Source: Candidatus Krumholzibacteriia bacterium (GTDB lineage Bacteria; Krumholzibacteriota; Krumholzibacteriia; Krumholzibacteriales; Krumholzibacteriaceae). Taken from it: a stretch of DNA of 16,074 nt. Every line of letters begins with the position of its first letter. Positions within the stretch are counted from its first letter, which is position 1. The notes beneath the pieces are model-generated. The model was given only the letters and a program-made list of their open reading frames with translations. It had not been told where the DNA came from and did not search any database. A program made the position numbers and the translations under genes. Below are positions 11,648 through 16,074 of the stretch, piece after piece. Location: contig JAQTVX010000017.1 in NCBI GenBank assembly GCA_028706585.1, forward strand, positions 1 through 16,074. Direction: 5' to 3'.

Positions 11648-13777
11648 CTATTCAACTATCGTCGGCGTCACAAATATAACGAGCTCCTGCTTCTTGCTCA
11701 CCTTCGAGGACGTGGAGAAGAGCCATCCGAGGAAAGGCACGTCCTTGAGAACGGGGACGCCCTGCCTCATGCTCGTCTGGCTGTTCTTGATGAGACCGCC
11801 GATAACCGCCGTATCGCCGTTTTTCACGACGACGCGCGTGTCGGCCTCATTCGTGGAGATGATGACGCCACCCTGCACCGTTGCCTCGGACTGGAGGTCG
11901 CTCACTTCCGGGTGCATGTCGAGCGTGATCGTCCGGTCGGAGTTCACGTGCGGCGTGACCTTGAGCATGATGCCGACCTTGGTCAGCTCCGTGACGGCGT
12001 TGCCGGCCTCGTCGGAGACGATTAGCGGAATCTCCTTGCCCACGAGGATTCTCGCCTCGCGGTTATCCATCGTCGTGATGCGCGGATTCGATATAATGTT
12101 CGCCTTGTTCGTCTTCTCGAGCATCTGAAGGACGGCATTCAGCTCGCCCCACGAGCGGACGGTTCCGAACTTGGCCGTTGCTGCGGACGTTGCGATTTCG
12201 TTGGTGACCGCCACGCTGCCGACGCCGCCGAAGCCCGAGGCATGGAGGTTGAGAGCACTCCAGTCTATCCCGAGCTCGCGCGTCGCCTCTACGTCGACGT
12301 CGACCAGCTTGGCGTTGATGTCGACCTGATAGGTCTTCCGGTCGAGGGTCGTTACCGTTTCCTCGATCTTTTCGATCACGGGCTCGGTGTCGCTCACGAT
12401 GAGCGAGTTGCTGCCCTTGTCGAAGTCGATCTTGCCGCGCGTGGACGAAAGATCCTGGAGCGCGGTTTTCAATTCCTCGGCGTTCGAGTTATTGACGAAG
12501 ATGATCTTCGTTATGAGCGGCAAAAGGTCGTCCTTCTTCCGGTCCGCGCTCTGCAGATCGAGCTCCTCCTTGGTCAGACGCTCTATCTCGCTGACCCGGA
12601 TCATTCCGTATTCCTCGAGGTATCCGTAGCCGTGCGCGTTCAGGATGATATCCAGCGCCTCCTCCCTCGGAACGTCCTTGATATGGATGAATACTTCGCC
12701 TTTCACGTCGGGACCGTACACGATGTTCTTTCCCGAGTAATCCGAGATCGTGCGCAGCACGGTCTTGATATCGGCGCCTTGGGCATCGACGGTGATGCGG
12801 TTCGAACCCATGGCCCTGCCGCTTCCGACAGCCGGGTTGCCGCGGGCATAGTTATCTGCCCAAGTCGTCGTGGCGGGCTTTGCCGCTTCGGTCTCGGCAA
12901 GCGGCGAATACGCGTCGTCATTCATCGCGTAGAAATTGGTCTTCTCGCTCGCGTCGCTCTCCTGTGCGTCGTCGCCGGATACCCAAGGCGATTCGGTCTT
13001 TTCTGCAGCGGCCTCTTCGACAGCGGCCTTTGCCACCGCAGGCGGCTGCTGCACCGGCATGTCAACCGTGGAGATGCTCTGCGCCGCGGATGTTTGCTGC
13101 GCCGGCGCGTCGGCCGTGGAAACGCTCTGCGCTACCGGCGCGACGTTGCTCGCTTCCACCGGCGCTCTCGCCTTGGAGACAGCCGGTTTCTCGACCGCAA
13201 TCGCGTTTAAATTCGGTATGTACGGAAGGAACGGCCCCATCGAAGCGGACGCGACGAGCTGCTTTGCGCCCGTTTCCGCCTTGGCTGCCGGTGCCTTCTC
13301 TTCGGCCGCACTCGTCTCGGCGAGCGGCTGCATGAGCACTGCGCTCTCCTTGACCTCGGCGTGCAGCGCCTCCGGCGCGCGAGAAGTCACCTCGACGATC
13401 TGCTTTTCGCCTTCGGCCCACATCCGGTAGTCGATGCCGGCTGAGAGGTCTAGAACGACGCGGCTGATGACGAGGGGATCGAGCTCAAACTGGCTCGTCC
13501 GCACCTTCTTGACGATCGGGCTCTGAATGTCCTTCGACTGCCACGGCACGTTGTACTTCGCGCCGACGCAGTTGATCACGAGGCGATCAGGCTCGCTCAT
13601 CGTGAATGCGTCGAAGGTGACGCTGCCCGCCTTGCTGATTTCGATCCTGACCTTCCCATCCGCCGGGACAACGTTCACGCCGTTGATCTCGTTCTCGACG
13701 GCGCCCGCAGAAAGGGCCAGCAAGGACAACACCAGAACGGAACAGGCAATCAACGTTCGTCTGCTGATCCCTAGCAT
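11648..13777 (-). CDS. pilQ: Type IV pilus secretin PilQ
   Basis: PilQ forms the outer-membrane ring through which the type IV pilus passes. The protein has a signal peptide (about residues 1-26). An AMIN-type beta domain (about 32-132) in relatives contacts peptidoglycan. A long Ala/Pro/Ser/Glu-rich linker (about 135-325) follows. Then come the STN/N0 domain (about 327-396), an N1 domain with IIFVNNSNAEEL (about 425-480) and the secretin core (about 485-708) ending VPVLKDVPFLGWLF and ELVIFVTPTIV. ATG 13777 is chosen because AAAGGAG lies seven bases upstream; an ATG at 13783, which overlaps the pilP stop as ATGA, would be one base from the same site. The linker contains a 16-residue tandem duplication. 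It is the last gene of the pilMNOPQ operon. Confidence 0.96.
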   Translation of the reverse strand: MLGISRRTLIACSVLVLSLLALSAGAVENEINGVNVVPADGKVRIEISKAGSVTFDAFTMSEPDRLVINCVGAKYNVPWQSKDIQSPIVKKVRTSQFELDPLVISRVVLDLSAGIDYRMWAEGEKQIVEVTSRAPEALHAEVKESAVLMQPLAETSAAEEKAPAAKAETGAKQLVASASMGPFLPYIPNLNAIAVEKPAVSKARAPVEASNVAPVAQSVSTADAPAQQTSAAQSISTVDMPVQQPPAVAKAAVEEAAAEKTESPWVSGDDAQESDASEKTNFYAMNDDAYSPLAETEAAKPATTTWADNYARGNPAVGSGRAMGSNRITVDAQGADIKTVLRTISDYSGKNIVYGPDVKGEVFIHIKDVPREEALDIILNAHGYGYLEEYGMIRVSEIERLTKEELDLQSADRKKDDLLPLITKIIFVNNSNAEELKTALQDLSSTRGKIDFDKGSNSLIVSDTEPVIEKIEETVTTLDRKTYQVDINAKLVDVDVEATRELGIDWSALNLHASGFGGVGSVAVTNEIATSAATAKFGTVRSWGELNAVLQMLEKTNKANIISNPRITTMDNREARILVGKEIPLIVSDEAGNAVTELTKVGIMLKVTPHVNSDRTITLDMHPEVSDLQSEATVQGGVIISTNEADTRVVVKNGDTAVIGGLIKNSQTSMRQGVPVLKDVPFLGWLFSTSSKVSKKQELVIFVTPTIVE
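13047..13142 (-). repeat. 48-bp tandem duplication in the PilQ linker
   Basis: Two adjacent 48-base units (13047-13094 and 13095-13142) encode diverged 16-residue repeats. One reads AQSVSTADAPAQQTSA-like, the other AQSISTVDMPVQQPPA-like, with shared positions QS-ST-D-P-QQ. The in-frame unit suggests local duplication that lengthens a flexible linker. Confidence 0.75.
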
Positions 13778-13779
13778 TG

Positions 13780-14334
13780 TCATTCTCCTTTGCTCTTCTT
13801 GCTATCCTCCAGGCGGAGGGTTACCGTACTCGTCTGTCCGAATAATGATATTCTCGCAATGAGCGTCCGATCGCCGACGGAAACGATGTTCCCGTTCCGG
13901 ATCGGATCTCCCGCTTTCATGATGTATGAATAGCCGTTTGTGTCTTCGAGCATGGCAAATTTCTCCATGCCGCCGGACAGCACTCCGACGAGCTTCACGC
14001 TGCCTATGTCCACGATGTCGAGCTCGCCCGATTCCTCAAAATCACCGGCTATCAAGCTCTGGAAGGGATCACGCTGGTTGAAGGCCTGATAGTAGTAGAC
14101 CTTGTCGCGCAGCGTGATGATGCTGTCAGCGGTCTGCCCGAGCGCCGTCGTGTCGGCCGGGGCCGCCTGATTCGGCTGCACCTTTGCATTCGACTTCGCC
14201 GGTGCCGCATCCTGCGCCCTCGCGTCCACGAGCGCCGGGAAGAGGAAAAGGCTCGCGATGGAGAGTCCCCAGAGAACCTTCCACGCCCGCTTATGAGTTA
14301 TCGGAAGTCTGCACTTTCTGCTGAGTCTTTTCAT
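13780..14334 (-). CDS. pilP: Type IV pilus assembly protein PilP
   Basis: PilP links the inner-membrane PilN/PilO complex to the secretin PilQ in the periplasm. This 184-residue form has a basic N-terminus, one hydrophobic segment (about residues 19-36) and a disordered Ala/Pro/Gln-rich stretch (40-72). The PilP beta domain at about 85-177 has NQRDPFQSL (86-94), VKLVGVLSG (113-121) and MKAGDPIRNGNIVSV (139-153). No lipobox cysteine follows the hydrophobic segment, unlike the lipoprotein PilP of Pseudomonas and Neisseria, so it may stay as a membrane anchor or be cleaved by signal peptidase I. The start is uncertain: ATG 14334 is used here, while in-frame ATG 14346 and GTG 14361 would add basic residues and a longer overlap with pilO. 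The stop overlaps the pilQ start region. Confidence 0.85.
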   Translation of the reverse strand: MKRLSRKCRLPITHKRAWKVLWGLSIASLFLFPALVDARAQDAAPAKSNAKVQPNQAAPADTTALGQTADSIITLRDKVYYYQAFNQRDPFQSLIAGDFEESGELDIVDIGSVKLVGVLSGGMEKFAMLEDTNGYSYIMKAGDPIRNGNIVSVGDRTLIARISLFGQTSTVTLRLEDSKKSKGE

Positions 14335-14947
14335 TCGTCTTCTCATTGCTCGTTTCACCACCTTCCACTAGCGTGTAAGCCGTCAATGTCATTTCCGCCT
14401 CAATCGTATAGTTCCGAACCATCCGGTCCTGTCCGGTGCCGTTCTTGGTATCGGCTGGTTTGATGCCGAGCTGGGACACGTTCACGATGCGGTCGAGGTT
14501 GGCGACCTTCGACAGGAATATCCCGAGCTGGTGATACTCCCCGCGGACCTTCACCTTGACCGGATTCTCCGTGATGAACTCCCTCTGCACCGGCGGCTGA
14601 GGCTCGAAGAGAAGAAAATCGATACCCGACTGGCTCCCGATCCGCGTGACCTTCCTGAGAAGATCGGCGACTTCCTTGTCCTTGGGCAGAAGCCCCTGCG
14701 CGGCGACCCACTTGTCGTGGAGCCTGTCGTACTCGGCCTCTAGCTTCGCGAGGTTGCCCACCGTCTTCCGCGCCTTCTCGAGCTCCGCGCTCATCTTCTC
14801 GTACTCGGACGAGAGCGATGCGACCTTCGCGCGCATCGGATGATGGAAGAAGGGCAGGAACGACGTGAAGAAGTAAACGTATCCGAGGAGGACACAGAAT
14901 ACCCCCACGATTATTCCCTTTTGTACCTGAGGATCTTTGAAATCCAT
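14291..14947 (-). CDS. pilO: Type IV pilus assembly protein PilO
   Basis: PilO is an inner-membrane protein that pairs with PilN in the pilus alignment subcomplex. The 218 residues comprise a short cytoplasmic start, one membrane span (about 11-31) and a periplasmic coiled coil (about 39-82). A ferredoxin-like C-terminal domain follows, with GLLPKDKEVADLLRKV (85-100) and VRGEYHQLGIFLSKVANLDR (134-153), both typical PilO blocks. The Lys/Thr/Asn/Gln-rich tail (197-218) looks disordered. ATG 14947 has GAGAGG nine bases upstream. It starts 21 bases after pilN, and its last 44 bases overlap the chosen pilP start. Confidence 0.93.
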   Translation of the reverse strand: MDFKDPQVQKGIIVGVFCVLLGYVYFFTSFLPFFHHPMRAKVASLSSEYEKMSAELEKARKTVGNLAKLEAEYDRLHDKWVAAQGLLPKDKEVADLLRKVTRIGSQSGIDFLLFEPQPPVQREFITENPVKVKVRGEYHQLGIFLSKVANLDRIVNVSQLGIKPADTKNGTGQDRMVRNYTIEAEMTLTAYTLVEGGETSNEKTNEKTQQKVQTSDNS

Positions 14948-14968
14948 AGTGTGAAACCTCTCTTTGCG

Positions 14969-15523
14969 CTACTGTGGCATCACATTGGCGATGAGCTTGA
15001 ACTTCATCACTTCGCGATCATTCATCTTTCCCTTTTCGGCAACCTTGAGATCGACCCGCGAGATCGTCGGCGAGGTTTCGAGATTCGTCATCATATCGGC
15101 GACCGTGTAGTTCGAGAACGCCACTCCGTTCAAGCCGAACGTGTTCGGAGAAACCTCGTTGAATTCCGTCAACCAGCAGTTGGCCGGGAGATTGAAGCTG
15201 ACGTCGTTGAGGAGCTTCACGCGGAAATAGCGGCTACGATCGAGCTCGGCGATGATACCGAGCCTGCGGTCGACTTCCTCGCGCTCCTTTGTGATCTCCT
15301 TGATCTTCGCGAGCTGCGGCGCGAGCTTCTTCGACTCCTCGTTGGCCGCGGCAATCTTGCCCTCTAGAACCTTGATCCTATGCTGCTGCGTGACACCGGT
15401 GAAAAACATGGCCCCGAGGAAGAGCACGACAGCTCCCACCATATATACCGTGCCCATCTGCGGGAGCTTGAACTCACGCTGCTTCACACGCGCTTCGCGA
15501 GGCAGTAGATTGATCCTTATCAT
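14969..15523 (-). CDS. pilN: Type IV pilus assembly protein PilN
   Basis: PilN is an inner-membrane partner of PilO whose cytoplasmic N-terminus docks into PilM. The 184 residues start MIRINLLPRE, the conserved INLLP peptide that binds PilM in characterised systems. One membrane span lies at about 26-44, a periplasmic coiled coil at about 48-95, and a C-terminal domain with LLNDVSFNLPANCWLTEF (104-121) follows. The ATG at 15523 overlaps the pilM stop as ATGA, so the two are translationally coupled. It is of normal length for the family. Confidence 0.94.
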   Translation of the reverse strand: MIRINLLPREARVKQREFKLPQMGTVYMVGAVVLFLGAMFFTGVTQQHRIKVLEGKIAAANEESKKLAPQLAKIKEITKEREEVDRRLGIIAELDRSRYFRVKLLNDVSFNLPANCWLTEFNEVSPNTFGLNGVAFSNYTVADMMTNLETSPTISRVDLKVAEKGKMNDREVMKFKLIANVMPQ

Positions 15524-16074
15524 TCTTTTCCCGCCTTTCTCAGAGCGAGACCGATTCCGACGGTGAGCAACGGCGCGATCTTCTCAATCTCGGCCTCGTT
15601 TTCGCCGAAGACTCCCGGTTCGAATTCCAGACCCGAGAGGGGATTGTGTATCGAAAGCTCGATGCCGTGCTTTTCGCTGAGAATGTCCTTGAGGAACGGA
15701 ATATTGGCCCCGCCGCCGCTGAGAACGATCTCATCGATCTTCTCGGCGTCGCCGGCGGCCTTGAGGAAAGAGACGCTGCGCTCGATGCCCAGGGAGAGAT
15801 CCTTCGAGCCCTGCTTGATGAGCTCACGTATCTTCTGGGGATCCCGCGCGCCCAGATCGCCGGAGACGATTCTGTGCGCTTCCTCGTAGTCCACGCCCAG
15901 CTCCTTCTGGATCGTTTCGGCGAAATTGTCGCTCCCGATGCTGATGTCGCGCGTGAAGTGCGGGCTCGCATCCTGGATTATGTTGATGTTCGTAACGTTG
16001 CTTCCGATGTTCACGAGACCGATGACCTTCTTGGAGGCTTCCTCCCCGGCTGCGCCGCGTCCGATCTCGAAGCA
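15520..16074 (-). CDS. pilM: Type IV pilus assembly protein PilM (5' end outside the window)
   Basis: PilM is a cytoplasmic actin/FtsA-like ATPase-fold protein that holds the PilN N-terminus. The reading frame stays open to the right edge, so only the C-terminal 184 residues are visible; an internal GTG at 16014 is not the real start. Visible family parts are the second nucleotide-binding strand VNIGSNVTNINII, FTRDISIGSDNF, the adenosine-motif block LSGGGANIPFLKDIL and the C-terminal IAPLLTVGIGLALR. It is the first gene seen of the pilMNOPQ operon, and its promoter lies beyond the window. Confidence 0.94.
   Translation of the reverse strand, partial: CFEIGRGAAGEEASKKVIGLVNIGSNVTNINIIQDASPHFTRDISIGSDNFAETIQKELGVDYEEAHRIVSGDLGARDPQKIRELIKQGSKDLSLGIERSVSFLKAAGDAEKIDEIVLSGGGANIPFLKDILSEKHGIELSIHNPLSGLEFEPGVFGENEAEIEKIAPLLTVGIGLALRKAGKE

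Noticed and set aside
12242..13430. Plus-strand frames with Ala/Ser/Cys-rich or Arg-rich products opposite pilQ
   Set aside because: They mirror the low-complexity linker and secretin coding sequence and are shadow frames.

Overview
This is a GC-rich bacterial window with the look of a metagenomic contig end. Fourteen protein genes can be supported. One is cut by the right edge (pilM), and the start of a possible fifteenth is cut by the left edge. All but one lie on the minus strand; the exception is a serpin. Type IV pilus assembly genes with an outer-membrane secretin, a second outer-membrane beta-barrel protein and two exported proteins show a diderm (Gram-negative type) cell. The mix suggests an uncultured lineage of the FCB/Gemmatimonadota/Eisenbacteria kind, but nothing here fixes the phylum. 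Bases 1-17 match the end of an Illumina adapter with one mismatch, so the left edge is probably a contig end with untrimmed adapter.

Layout, in minus-strand transcription order from the right. (1) 16074-11648: pilM (partial), pilN, pilO, pilP and pilQ, the type IV pilus alignment subcomplex and its secretin, tightly packed and ended by a strong hairpin terminator. (2) 11489-6762: rsmD (16S rRNA methyltransferase), coaD (CoA biosynthesis), a class I aminotransferase, a GlcD-like FAD 2-hydroxyacid dehydrogenase and the GTPase obg. Several overlap, and a perfect 14-bp hairpin sits just before the dehydrogenase ribosome binding site. (3) 5546-6775, plus strand: an exported serpin with an inhibitory-type hinge, whose 3' end overlaps the obg 3' end by 14 bp. 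(4) 5367-3396: a two-gene ABC-2 exporter (ATPase then permease), divergent from the serpin across an intergenic region with good promoters in both directions. (5) 3269-1992: an outer-membrane beta-barrel protein with its own N-terminal domain and promoter. (6) 1858-269: a secreted SagB-like nitroreductase followed after 3 bases by a COG1313 (PflX-like) radical SAM protein. (7) 1-268: mostly non-coding, with a candidate promoter, a leader hairpin and a strong Shine-Dalgarno/ATG for a gene lost at the contig end.

The pilus and housekeeping genes are conventional. The accessory interest lies in the exported serpin, the barrel protein with an uncharacterised N-terminal domain, the radical SAM/exported nitroreductase pair and the 9151-9185 hairpin. 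I do not see a clear-cut new defence, mobile or biosynthetic system. No tRNA, rRNA, CRISPR array or insertion sequence was found. No gene-free stretch exceeds 300 bases.
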